Of a stretch of DNA of 36,000 nucleotides, positions 1-7,515 are shown piece by piece (position 1 is the first letter of the stretch; each line of letters starts with the position of its first letter). The stretch comes from CAYJAD01 sp964368075 (lineage in GTDB: Bacteria; Desulfobacterota; Desulfovibrionia; Desulfovibrionales; Desulfovibrionaceae): contig CAYJAD010000019.1 of assembly GCA_964368075.1 (NCBI GenBank), positions 1 to 36,000 of the forward strand, in the 5' to 3' direction. A program made the position numbers and the translations under genes. Under the pieces are notes generated by a model, which saw only the letters and a program-made list of their open reading frames with translations, did no database searches and had not been told where the DNA came from.

Positions 1-473
1 TGTTGCCACATTTTAAAGGCTGTCCAAAGAATAAATACACCAAAAACACCCAAGGCATAGGCTCCAAAATATTCCACAAGGGAGGTGCCTGCCACAATAA
101 AGATAAGGCGCATAACAAGTGCACCAAGAATACCGTAATAAAGCACGCGGTGCTGATATTCATCTTTTACACCAAAAGAGGTGAAAATAGCCATAATAAC
201 AAAAAGGTTATCCACGGCTAAAGACAATTCCAATAAGTAGCCCGCCAAGAAGAATTGGGCAGGAGTTGCCCCAAAAGAATACGCAATATAGCCAGCGAAT
301 ATAAGAGAAAGCGTTACCCAAAGACCTGTCCATAACAAAGAGTTTTTAGCGGTAATGGGTTTGTCTTCATTATGGCTGTGCAAGTCAAACCATAAAAAGA
401 AAAGAACAACAATCATGAAAACAACAATTTTCCATGTTTCAATAAGTGATAATATAGGTACAGTGGTTTCCAT
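1..473 (-). CDS. TerC/Alx-family integral membrane protein (3' end outside the window)
   Basis: The 5' part (157 codons) of a polytopic membrane protein; the C-terminus lies beyond base 1. The product starts METTVPILSLIETW and shows at least four hydrophobic segments. The central stretch ELSLAVDNLFVIMAIF followed by YQHRVLYYGILGALVMR is the signature core of the TerC family, where the Asp/Asn of the SVDN-like motif are proposed to bind metal. Family members (TerC, Alx, YceF-type) are linked to tellurite resistance and manganese export or metalation of secreted proteins; substrate specificity cannot be read here. The start is supported by an AAGGA Shine-Dalgarno seven bases upstream. No yybP-ykoY-type manganese riboswitch, common upstream of this family, was recognisable in the leader. 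Confidence 0.85.
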   Translation of the reverse strand, partial: METTVPILSLIETWKIVVFMIVVLFFLWFDLHSHNEDKPITAKNSLLWTGLWVTLSLIFAGYIAYSFGATPAQFFLAGYLLELSLAVDNLFVIMAIFTSFGVKDEYQHRVLYYGILGALVMRLIFIVAGTSLVEYFGAYALGVFGVFILWTAFKMWQ

Positions 474-793
474 ACATTTCCTTATACCCTTGTTTTACCA
501 AGGACTTGTAATATTTTGCTGAAAAAGAGACGCAGTTTAAATGAACTGATTAAACACGCCAAAGTCATACAAAGGAAAAATTTACTTGTCAAGAAAAGAG
601 GATAGGAGGCATTTGATGAGTTATTTTTTTAGCGCAAGCAAAAATCCCCCTTCAAAAAAACTACCGTGTTGACATTAAAAAAACAGTTAAACACTAATAA
701 AGATAGAATATTACATCCAAAACACTTTAATAAATATTGCCAGAAAACGTATGGAACACCTTTTCTGGCAATATTTGAACATATAAAATCTTC
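474..793. other. Intergenic region, 320 bp, between the terC-like gene and the large TPR gene
   Basis: No coding potential stands out. It must hold the promoter for the leftward terC-like gene and the 3' end of the gene at 794-3541. The clear elements are the terminator hairpin at 732-776 and a small inverted repeat, GTTTAA-N9-TTAAAC (about 535-555), that could be an operator but is AT-rich enough to be chance. A possible short reading frame starting near 666 on the plus strand is antisense to the end of the next gene and is not credible. Confidence 0.5.
732..776 (-). terminator. Hairpin terminator of the 794-3541 gene
   Basis: A perfect 16-bp inverted repeat (arms 732-747 and 761-776, 13-base loop) begins 18 bases past the leftward stop codon. 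The arm on the 3' side ends in AATATTTA followed by further T-rich sequence. This is seen directly in the sequence; termination is inferred from position and symmetry. The T-tract is interrupted, so it could alternatively act as a 3'-end stabilising hairpin. Confidence 0.65.
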
Positions 794-3541
794 TTATTGG
801 CCTTCAAAGCGCCTACGCAAAGATTCAGCTTCAGATGCCTTACGCTCAGCGGCAGCACGTGCAGCTTCTTCTTCTTTTTTCTTGCGTATACGCCCTAAGC
901 GCTCTTCTTGTAAGCGTTCTCTTTGCTCTTTTGCTTCTTCTAAAAACTTATCTCGTCGTTTTTCAAAAATAATAGTGGAACGCAACAAAGCCAAGCCAAA
1001 GGCAGCCACCGTCACAATGCCCACCAACACCTTTTGTACTTCCCACTGTTGTGAGGACAAAACATCCCGCAACCACCCAAGACCCGCATGGTGACCAAAC
1101 ATAACTATAGACGGAATACCGATAAGGCAGAGTAAAAGCCCCACAGCTTCAATCCAAATAAATGTCTTTAAAAATGTCATGCCAAACAATGTTCCGTCAC
1201 GCATGGCGCGTAACATTTTAAGGCGTCTACGCAAAGAACGTAATAAATCTTCCAAACCTTTCATAGTGCTATGGGCACGCTGAAAACTTTCTGCCTCTTG
1301 GAAATTAGAACTAAAAGCCCAGTTCAAAATACCTGCGGCTTCATTAAATTCATTACTAAAATCTCGCAATAATTTGGGGAAAGGAAACCACGCCGCTTCA
1401 TCACGGATTTTTTGCAACTCGGTCAAATAAAATTTATAGCGCTCTTGGACTACTTCTATTTGATGCTGAATAAATTCTTCAATTTCCTTATCCAACATAG
1501 GCCGACGCCGTATGACCTCTAAAAAAGCCACATAATTCTTAATTTCGCCTAAGTTTTGCAAATCATCCAAGCGCACTTTTAAAAGCCCATGGTTGGGGTG
1601 ATGCGGCGGAAACCATGCTCGAATCTTTTCAGAAAGGGTAGATAGTTTCATCATTTCCGCTTCGGCACGCAATTGTGTTTCGCGCCACAAGGGTTGCAAA
1701 TTCGTTAAAATAGCCGTTTGGCCGCGCCCCAACTCCGGATCAATAAGAAACTTATTAAAAAAAGTGGGATCGTCTTGCACCAATTTATTAATATTTATCA
1801 ATTCTTGTTCAACAAAGCCCAGCTTTACCTTGCACACAACTTTACGATAAATTAATTCTTTCCACTGCGGCACCACGCGCAATATCTGATTGTACTGATT
1901 AATGGCGTCCATGGCTTGCCCTTGCACCTCAGAAGTACGCGCCTGCAAATACTCATTCCATGCTTGCAAAGCCGGCATGGCTGTCAGTGTGGCCGCTTCT
2001 TTAAAAGCCGCATGGGCTTTTTTAAGATCGTGAACATAGACATACATAAAGCCCAAAAGATTGCGTAAACGCATATCTCGTACATTACGGTTAATATGTT
2101 CTTGCATACCCTTAATCAGCGTGGCTACCTCGGGCACCCCTTCAGCTTTACGAAATTTATCAAAAAAGTCCCAACAAGGGTGATCGTCCTTGGTAAGAGT
2201 TTCTTCTTCACGTAATTTACCAAGGTCTTTGCCTCGTGTAAGCCACATATAGGGCATGGAACGAATTTGAGAAAAGAAATTAATATCAAAAACAGATTTC
2301 AACAACAGTGCAGAATCTTCTTCTTCCTCCAAAATATCAGCATAGCCTTTCAAGCCATCTTGCGAGACCTTTCTTTCAATATCTTTAAAAGATGCGTTAA
2401 TACTATCAAGCCCCAATTCGGAAGAGCCTTCCGTGGACTCTATATCCAAAAATGGTAATGCCAGCGTGGGGCATTCGTGAGTTTTATGGGTATTTATACC
2501 GCAAAAAAAGCAGCATTCTTCTTCACCGGAAGTCAATTGTGCCGGCATAAGCACGGGTATAGCGGGAGTTACCGCAGCGGTTTCCCCCAATGTAACGGTG
2601 CACCAAGCATCCATACTATTTAAATTGTCCGAAAAGCGAATATCATTTACTACAAAAGCATTGCCCAGCAAATATGCTGTGCGGTAGCTCATATAGGGCA
2701 TATCAGGACTTAATTTATCCCATTGCAGTGATATTTTTTTGTATAATTCTGCATTAAAGTTTAGTCCCTTACGGTCAATAACCACTGTCAAAAAAGGCCA
2801 AGAGTGCTCTGGGTCTTGCAACTTGGTATCGTTTACAAGAACAAATTGTTCATTGAGCCATGTGCGTAAAATCTGCAAATTTTCCACACTGACCATAATA
2901 TAATCATTCTGCACTAAGAATTTTAATTTATTATGCTTAAGAATATCCACAATGCTGTTTTGCATATATGGCCACGCTTTCTGATAGGCAGAATCCAAAG
3001 GATTACCCAAAGGTCGCATAACCGCATACCACCCTTGCGACGAAGTATAAGGCAAGCGCGAATCCGCCTCAATGGAGCGCCAATCTAAAGGCAAAATACC
3101 TTGCACAGCATCTACATGAGTAAAGGTAATACCGGGGAAAAGCGTGTCTTTATCTAGCACACGAGGGTGTATATAAATATCAAAAGATTTATGTGAATAT
3201 ACGTCTTGTTGCGCCACAGACGTTTCCACATCAAGAAAAGTTTCGCCATGAGCGCCAAAAGACAAACGCCCCTGCACCACTTGCACTGTGGCATTTAAAG
3301 AATTAAATTGAGCCCATACCGAAAGGCGCGCCAAGGCAAGAAAAACATCTCTATTAAAGAAAAACCACGCTGCTTGTTCATGATCTGAAATAACAAACAT
3401 ACCACCGTAGTTTTGCAAGGTATGAGAAATGACAGGGTCCAATTCGCTTTGCCAACAAAACCATAAAACATAGCCTTGCGCTGACATGCGACTTTCGATA
3501 ATCTTGGGAATCTTAGACAAAAGATTACTAAAAACTGCCAT
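794..3541 (-). CDS. Large TPR-like membrane protein with a CCHC zinc knuckle, function unknown
   Basis: A 915-residue protein I cannot assign to a named function. The N-terminal ~330 residues are globular without a signal peptide. At residues 344-357 there is an exact C-x2-C-x4-H-x4-C zinc-knuckle pattern (CFFCGINTHKTHEC), with the aromatic at position 2 and the Gly after the second Cys usual for retroviral-type knuckles. Residues ~490-590 look like helical TPR-type repeats (LLGFMYVYVHDLKKAHAAF; AINQYNQILRVVPQW). Long helices follow, then two hydrophobic segments at ~786-812 and ~837-858. The highly charged C-terminal coiled coil (858-912, rich in E/K/R/A) would be cytosolic if the N-terminus is. 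The start ATG has a GAGGTAA ribosome site. The gene diverges from the moaE-like gene with only 31 bp between start codons. I infer a membrane-attached scaffold; the real partner is unknown. Confidence 0.8.
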   Translation of the reverse strand: MAVFSNLLSKIPKIIESRMSAQGYVLWFCWQSELDPVISHTLQNYGGMFVISDHEQAAWFFFNRDVFLALARLSVWAQFNSLNATVQVVQGRLSFGAHGETFLDVETSVAQQDVYSHKSFDIYIHPRVLDKDTLFPGITFTHVDAVQGILPLDWRSIEADSRLPYTSSQGWYAVMRPLGNPLDSAYQKAWPYMQNSIVDILKHNKLKFLVQNDYIMVSVENLQILRTWLNEQFVLVNDTKLQDPEHSWPFLTVVIDRKGLNFNAELYKKISLQWDKLSPDMPYMSYRTAYLLGNAFVVNDIRFSDNLNSMDAWCTVTLGETAAVTPAIPVLMPAQLTSGEEECCFFCGINTHKTHECPTLALPFLDIESTEGSSELGLDSINASFKDIERKVSQDGLKGYADILEEEEDSALLLKSVFDINFFSQIRSMPYMWLTRGKDLGKLREEETLTKDDHPCWDFFDKFRKAEGVPEVATLIKGMQEHINRNVRDMRLRNLLGFMYVYVHDLKKAHAAFKEAATLTAMPALQAWNEYLQARTSEVQGQAMDAINQYNQILRVVPQWKELIYRKVVCKVKLGFVEQELININKLVQDDPTFFNKFLIDPELGRGQTAILTNLQPLWRETQLRAEAEMMKLSTLSEKIRAWFPPHHPNHGLLKVRLDDLQNLGEIKNYVAFLEVIRRRPMLDKEIEEFIQHQIEVVQERYKFYLTELQKIRDEAAWFPFPKLLRDFSNEFNEAAGILNWAFSSNFQEAESFQRAHSTMKGLEDLLRSLRRRLKMLRAMRDGTLFGMTFLKTFIWIEAVGLLLCLIGIPSIVMFGHHAGLGWLRDVLSSQQWEVQKVLVGIVTVAAFGLALLRSTIIFEKRRDKFLEEAKEQRERLQEERLGRIRKKKEEEAARAAAERKASEAESLRRRFEGQ
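2471..2512 (-). other. CCHC zinc-knuckle motif inside the large TPR protein
   Basis: These bases encode residues 344-357, CFFCGINTHKTHEC, matching the canonical spacing C-x2-C-x4-H-x4-C; the next residue is Pro, also common after this motif. A further Cys (343) and His (355) lie next to the four predicted ligands. The motif is directly visible; zinc or nucleic acid binding is inferred from the family. Confidence 0.75.
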
Positions 3542-3572
3542 TGTATTACCTCATTAAAAAAAAGGAGCTTAT

Positions 3573-3938
3573 ATGGACATTAACAAAGCCATTGCCGAAT
3601 TAAAACAAAGACCCGGATTTGCAGACAATGTGGGCATGATGCTTGTGCACAATGGTGTTGCACGCGGCACCTCACGCACCGATGGAAAAAGCGTTGCTTC
3701 CATTACCGTAAAACAAGACCAAGAAAAAATTCGCCAAATCTGCCTAGAGATGGAAAAAAATCCCGGTATTTTTGCCATTGTTTGGGAAGCCCTTGAAGGT
3801 CAATTCAAACCCGGCGATGACATACTTTTTCTTATAGTTGCCGGTGACATTCGTGAAAATGTGAAAGACACCTTTGCTCAACTATTAGACCGTATTAAAA
3901 GTGAAGGCGTTGCCAAACAAGAGCATTACACTGTCTAG
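3573..3938 (+). CDS. MoaE-like protein (molybdopterin synthase catalytic-subunit family)
   Basis: A 121-residue protein resembling MoaE, the catalytic subunit of molybdopterin synthase, which with thiocarboxylated MoaD converts cyclic pyranopterin monophosphate to molybdopterin in the cytosol. The N-terminal NVGMMLVHNGVARGTSR fits the MoaE strand that begins GAVVTFVGxVR. The region KPGDDILFLIVAGDIRENV corresponds to the GD..V.V.V.GxHR segment, and the end DRIKSEGVAKQE carries two lysines spaced like the catalytic pair (K119 and K126 in E. coli), one residue closer together. The usual His-Arg of GxHR is replaced by Asp-Ile-Arg, so it is a divergent member. The start has an AGGAG site six bases upstream. 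No other moa gene is adjacent. A related non-catalytic family is possible. Confidence 0.6.
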   Translation: MDINKAIAELKQRPGFADNVGMMLVHNGVARGTSRTDGKSVASITVKQDQEKIRQICLEMEKNPGIFAIVWEALEGQFKPGDDILFLIVAGDIRENVKDTFAQLLDRIKSEGVAKQEHYTV

Positions 3939-3977
3939 CATTACCGTCACAACACAAAACTAACAAAAAACATATTG

Positions 3978-4000
3978 TCCAAGGGGATTTTCCCCTTGGA
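3978..4000. terminator. Hairpin between the convergent moaE-like and ftsY genes
   Basis: A 10-bp GC-rich perfect stem (arms 3978-3987 and 3991-4000) with a TTT loop, 39 bases after the moaE-like stop. Leftward transcripts from ftsY meet a run of six T about six bases after the stem, so termination is better supported in that direction; on the rightward side there is no clean T-run. It probably serves both genes. Confidence 0.6.
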
Positions 4001-4150
4001 TAACAACCTATAAAAAATCTATTTCTTCCACGAGCTAAAAAAGCCTTACAAGAAATCAAAAAAATCAAACATGCAAAATATAAATAGTGCAAAAATATTT
4101 TCTTATCTTTAACAAAACACAAGGCACTTTTTCAACAACATATTCCGTCA

Positions 4151-5989
4151 TTATTTTGGCGTATCTTCTACACCTAAGAGAGCTACTGCAAAATCCTTTC
4201 CATTAAAAGGACGCAAATCTTCCAATTTTTCCCCAAGCCCCACATAGGTAATGGGGATGGCAAATTGCATGGCTACAGAAATGGCTACGCCTCCCTTGGC
4301 AGTGCCATCAAGTTTACTTAAAATAATTTCATCTACGCCACTTGTTTCACTAAACATTTTTGTTTGCGAAAGGGCATTTTGTCCCGTAGTGGCGTCTATA
4401 ACCAAGATGCAACGATGGGGGGCGCCTTCATGTTTTTTACCAATCACCTGACGAATTTTCTTCAATTCTTCCATGAGGTTTACCTTGGTTTGTAAACGCC
4501 CTGCTGTGTCTATATAAATCACATCATAGCCATGACGCAATGCTATATCCATGGCCTCAAAAGCCACAGCCGCCGGATCTGCCCCAGCTTCTTTACGGTG
4601 AAAATCTGCGCCCACGCGCTCTGCCCAAACTCCCAATTGTTCTGTGGCGGCAGCTCTAAAAGTATCTGCAGCGGCAATAAGCACTTTTTTACCTTGCATG
4701 CGATCGCGGTGAGCCAACTTAGCAATGGTGGTGGTTTTACCCACGCCATTAACCCCCACCATCATGATAACTTCAGGAGGATTGAATGAAGAAATACGCT
4801 TGGGCATTTGGAAAATTTTTTCCACTTCTTCTTGCAAAAGAGCTCGCAATTCTTGAGGTTGCGAAAGGCCTTGCTTACGCACCCCATCTTTAAGCCTTTC
4901 AATAAGTTGCATACTAGAATCAAAGCCCACATCAGCCATGATAAAAAGCTCTTCCATTTCTTCCCAAAAAGCAGCATCGAGTGCCCCGTGCGAAGCAAAA
5001 AGCACATCTAATTTACGTGTAAATTGCTCGCGTGTACGCGCAAGTCCATCACTTAGTTTTACAAATAGACGATTGCGTTCGTCTTCTTCGTCTTCTAAAT
5101 CTAAAGCAAGAGCTAAACGGTATTGTAATTCAGAACGAAACTCCTCCACATACTCATATTCCATACGAGTAAGCCAACCGGAAAAGTCATCTACAAAAGC
5201 CGTAGCTTCTTCTGCTTTAGCATTAAGTGAATGTAACAAATACCGCAAACGCTGCCAAAGCAAGGGAGAGGCCGTGTCTACACCTTCTAAAACCACACCT
5301 AACCATGCAGATAAACGCGGTTCCACCCCGCGCAAGGCAAGAGAAAGAGCCCACTGATCTTCAGCAGACAAACCCTCTATGGCGAATACTGAAGCAGAAG
5401 CCTCTGGGTTAGCATCAGAGGTTGAAGTAGCGGGAGTTTCTGTGATAGATGTCGTCGCCGAAACAACAGAAGCAGTGTCAGAAACAGAAGCAGGCTCAGA
5501 GCTTGTATACTCAGAGGCCGCCATATACGAATCCATACCTTCAAAGGTATGTACTTGACTTTGCACAGGGGAAGCAAGCTGTTCTGAATCGCTAAAAGTC
5601 TCGGAATGCTGGGGATGACTCTCTTGTGTGAGGCTTGGCTCTATAAGGGGCGAAGAAATTTGTGCCGGCTCCACTGCCGGTTCCGTTACTGGCTCCACTG
5701 CAGGCTCCACTGCAGGCTCCATTACAGGTTCCGTTGTTTCTTCTTGCTCCAGAGGCGCAACTCTTTCCAAGGAATGAGCCATGACTTCTTGTGGCGCGGC
5801 ACTTTCTTCCACAGCTTCCGCTTGCCCTGCTTTTTCCTCAGTTTCTTGTATTATATCTGGCGCGTGCTCTTGTGCTCTACTTTCTTCAGCATCCGGTTTT
5901 GATACCCCCTCTTCTGGAGGATTAGGCATTTTTTCTTTTTCAGTGGGCTCATTACCCAAAAACTTCTTTATGGCTGAAAAAAATCCCAT
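4151..5989 (-). CDS. ftsY: Signal recognition particle receptor FtsY
   Basis: A 612-residue SRP receptor GTPase that docks ribosome-nascent chain-SRP complexes at the membrane. The C-terminal NG domain (~300-610) shows all GTPase motifs: P-loop GVNGVGKT (412-419), DTFRAAA (442-448), DTAGRLQ (494-500) and the SKLDGTAKGG segment (558-567). The N-terminal ~200 residues form an acidic, low-complexity A domain rich in E/P/S/A, with a short tandem repeat of the type EPAVEP/EPVTEP at 87-110, then a helical stretch at ~205-300. The A domain is unusually long; total length exceeds E. coli FtsY (497). The start MGFFSAIKKFLG is a typical amphipathic membrane-targeting N-terminus and has an AGGGGAA ribosome site. 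No ffh or ftsEX neighbours are present, and the gene appears monocistronic. Confidence 0.97.
   Translation of the reverse strand: MGFFSAIKKFLGNEPTEKEKMPNPPEEGVSKPDAEESRAQEHAPDIIQETEEKAGQAEAVEESAAPQEVMAHSLERVAPLEQEETTEPVMEPAVEPAVEPVTEPAVEPAQISSPLIEPSLTQESHPQHSETFSDSEQLASPVQSQVHTFEGMDSYMAASEYTSSEPASVSDTASVVSATTSITETPATSTSDANPEASASVFAIEGLSAEDQWALSLALRGVEPRLSAWLGVVLEGVDTASPLLWQRLRYLLHSLNAKAEEATAFVDDFSGWLTRMEYEYVEEFRSELQYRLALALDLEDEEDERNRLFVKLSDGLARTREQFTRKLDVLFASHGALDAAFWEEMEELFIMADVGFDSSMQLIERLKDGVRKQGLSQPQELRALLQEEVEKIFQMPKRISSFNPPEVIMMVGVNGVGKTTTIAKLAHRDRMQGKKVLIAAADTFRAAATEQLGVWAERVGADFHRKEAGADPAAVAFEAMDIALRHGYDVIYIDTAGRLQTKVNLMEELKKIRQVIGKKHEGAPHRCILVIDATTGQNALSQTKMFSETSGVDEIILSKLDGTAKGGVAISVAMQFAIPITYVGLGEKLEDLRPFNGKDFAVALLGVEDTPK
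5663..5728 (-). repeat. Tandem Glu-Pro coding repeat in ftsY
   Basis: Short imperfect repeats of about 12-18 bp (units like GGCTCCACTGCAGG on the plus strand) encode EPAVEPAVEPVTEPAVEPAQ near residues 91-110 of FtsY. They lie in the disordered A domain and could vary in copy number by slippage. Confidence 0.7.
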
Positions 5990-6260
5990 ATATATTCCCC
6001 TTTACAAACATAAAATATCGCAGAAAGCACAGGCGTTCTATACATAAAACTCACAATGCATGCATAAAGATTCCATAAGCAATAGCTATTTCTCTTCTAT
6101 ACCATGACCGAGGAGCACTAGCAATATAACAAAAAGGGACTTTTTTGCTTACCAAAAACGCCGCATACTTGATGCGTGCATCTTGACTCTCTTATAAGAG
6201 TGCGCTACTTGAGCCCTGTATTATGAAAAACTTCTCAAAAACATCATATAGGTTCACTTT

Positions 6261-7427
6261 ATGCGTAAAATCCACATAGCACAAATTGTATTTTTTCTTA
6301 TCTTTATAGGGCTTTGCTTTTGCCCACCCTTTATTCAAAAATTTTTCCTTGCCGGCCTTAGTTTAAGCATTTTCTTTTTGCTTCTAGCCATAAGCGTCTC
6401 GCAAAGCATTGTGAAATATGCATGTATTATACTTTTTTCTCTCTGCCTGCCTCTATCGCTTTTTGAAGGGTATTCTTCTATACTTATGCAAAAGTACACT
6501 GGCAGTCATCGGCAGACCATTTTTACTGAAATAAATGGCAAAACCCGTTCTAAAAAACATGCTGACATAGGCTACGTAGCCTTACCCAATAATACTGTTA
6601 CGGTGACAGCGATGCAAGAAGAAACATTGTTGTATAAAGCCACCTACACCACTGACGGTGACGGGCGACGCATTACCCCTCAAAATCCTCAAGCCAAAAC
6701 AGCCATCTTACTTTTTGGTTGCTCTTTTACCTTTGGGGAAGGCCTCAATGATACACAAGTTATGGCTTGGAAATTAGGGGAAATTTTAGGCGAAAATTAT
6801 CAAGTTTTTAATTTTGGTTATTCGGGTTACGGCCCACATAATGCCTTAGCCATCATAGAACATACCTTACCGGATCTACAAAAATTTGATCGGATCCTTA
6901 CATATTTCATTGTTATTCCAGATCATATCATTCGTGTGGCAGGCCTTACCAGTGGCGATGGCCCCAGATACGAATTAGAAAAAGGTACTCTTGTGCGCCG
7001 CGGCACTTTTGCCGATATTCCACCTCTTCCTTGGGAAAAAGATAGCTGGAAATGGTTACAACAAAGCGCCCTCTTTACCTTTTACAGAAAGCCCATTGCA
7101 GAAAAATTCTTGCCCTATAATACCGATGCCAAGCGTATGGAACTCTTACGAACCATTCTTACTACAGGGGCAAAAAAATTGCATAGCCGCTATGCTCAAA
7201 ACAGTTCGTCAGTGCTTACTTGGCCTGTAGGCAGTTCTTCCCTTGCTACCAAACTTGCGCCCTTAGATGACCATTTGCCCATCATTGATATGAAAGCGTG
7301 GTTACCAAAATACAATGAGAATAGTGCTATTTATACCATTCCCATTGATAATCACCCCAATGCTTTAGCCAATGAACTCATGGCTAAAAATTTAGCAAAA
7401 CTTGTACAAGAGCAAGAGAAAAAGTAA
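6261..7427 (+). CDS. Membrane-anchored SGNH/GDSL-type hydrolase-like protein
   Basis: A 388-residue protein with two or three N-terminal hydrophobic segments (roughly 7-20, 28-48 and 52-68), then an extracytoplasmic or periplasmic domain of the SGNH fold. Block I appears as LLFGCSFTFGEG with nucleophile Ser155. Block II is FNFGYSGYGP (~184-191), and the C-terminal catalytic pair is DNHPNA with Asp363 and His365. Such proteins are O-acetyl esterases or acyltransferase partners acting on glycans or lipids. The gene is convergent with the sxtI/J/K-like genes at 7516-9950; SGNH genes often accompany that trio, so I infer a shared role in modifying a surface or secreted polymer. An AGG ribosome site precedes the ATG by about eight bases. 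The substrate cannot be told from sequence. Confidence 0.75.
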   Translation: MRKIHIAQIVFFLIFIGLCFCPPFIQKFFLAGLSLSIFFLLLAISVSQSIVKYACIILFSLCLPLSLFEGYSSILMQKYTGSHRQTIFTEINGKTRSKKHADIGYVALPNNTVTVTAMQEETLLYKATYTTDGDGRRITPQNPQAKTAILLFGCSFTFGEGLNDTQVMAWKLGEILGENYQVFNFGYSGYGPHNALAIIEHTLPDLQKFDRILTYFIVIPDHIIRVAGLTSGDGPRYELEKGTLVRRGTFADIPPLPWEKDSWKWLQQSALFTFYRKPIAEKFLPYNTDAKRMELLRTILTTGAKKLHSRYAQNSSSVLTWPVGSSSLATKLAPLDDHLPIIDMKAWLPKYNENSAIYTIPIDNHPNALANELMAKNLAKLVQEQEKK

Positions 7428-7463
7428 ATATTTGTATACTTTTATACACACTAGTTCACAAAA

Positions 7464-7494
7464 AAAGGGAAATGCCATTTGTGCATTTCCCTTT
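7464..7494. terminator. Bidirectional terminator between the SGNH and carbamoyltransferase genes
   Basis: A 12-bp perfect stem (7464-7475 and 7483-7494, loop CATTTGT) whose outer ends are an A-run on the left and a T-run on the right, so each strand reads a GC-containing hairpin followed by T residues. It lies 37 bases after the rightward stop and 22 bases after the leftward stop. Confidence 0.85.
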
Positions 7495-7515
7495 AAATTT
7501 AAAAGAACATAAAAA

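Noticed and set aside
474..665. Manganese riboswitch (yybP-ykoY) before the TerC-family gene
   Set aside because: It was looked for because this family is often so regulated, but the conserved helices and loop sequences were not found.
666..1094. Open frame of 142 codons on the plus strand
   Set aside because: It is antisense to the 3' end of the large TPR gene, has no family resemblance and Ser/Arg-rich composition typical of a shadow frame.
3895..4122. 75-codon leftward frame between the moaE-like and ftsY genes
   Set aside because: It runs through the terminator hairpin and into the end of the moaE-like gene, has no ribosome site and no recognisable features.
6189..6200. Palindrome CTCTTATAAGAG upstream of the SGNH gene
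   Set aside because: It is perfect over 12 bases but AT-rich and overlaps promoter-like sequence; nothing more supports a specific operator.
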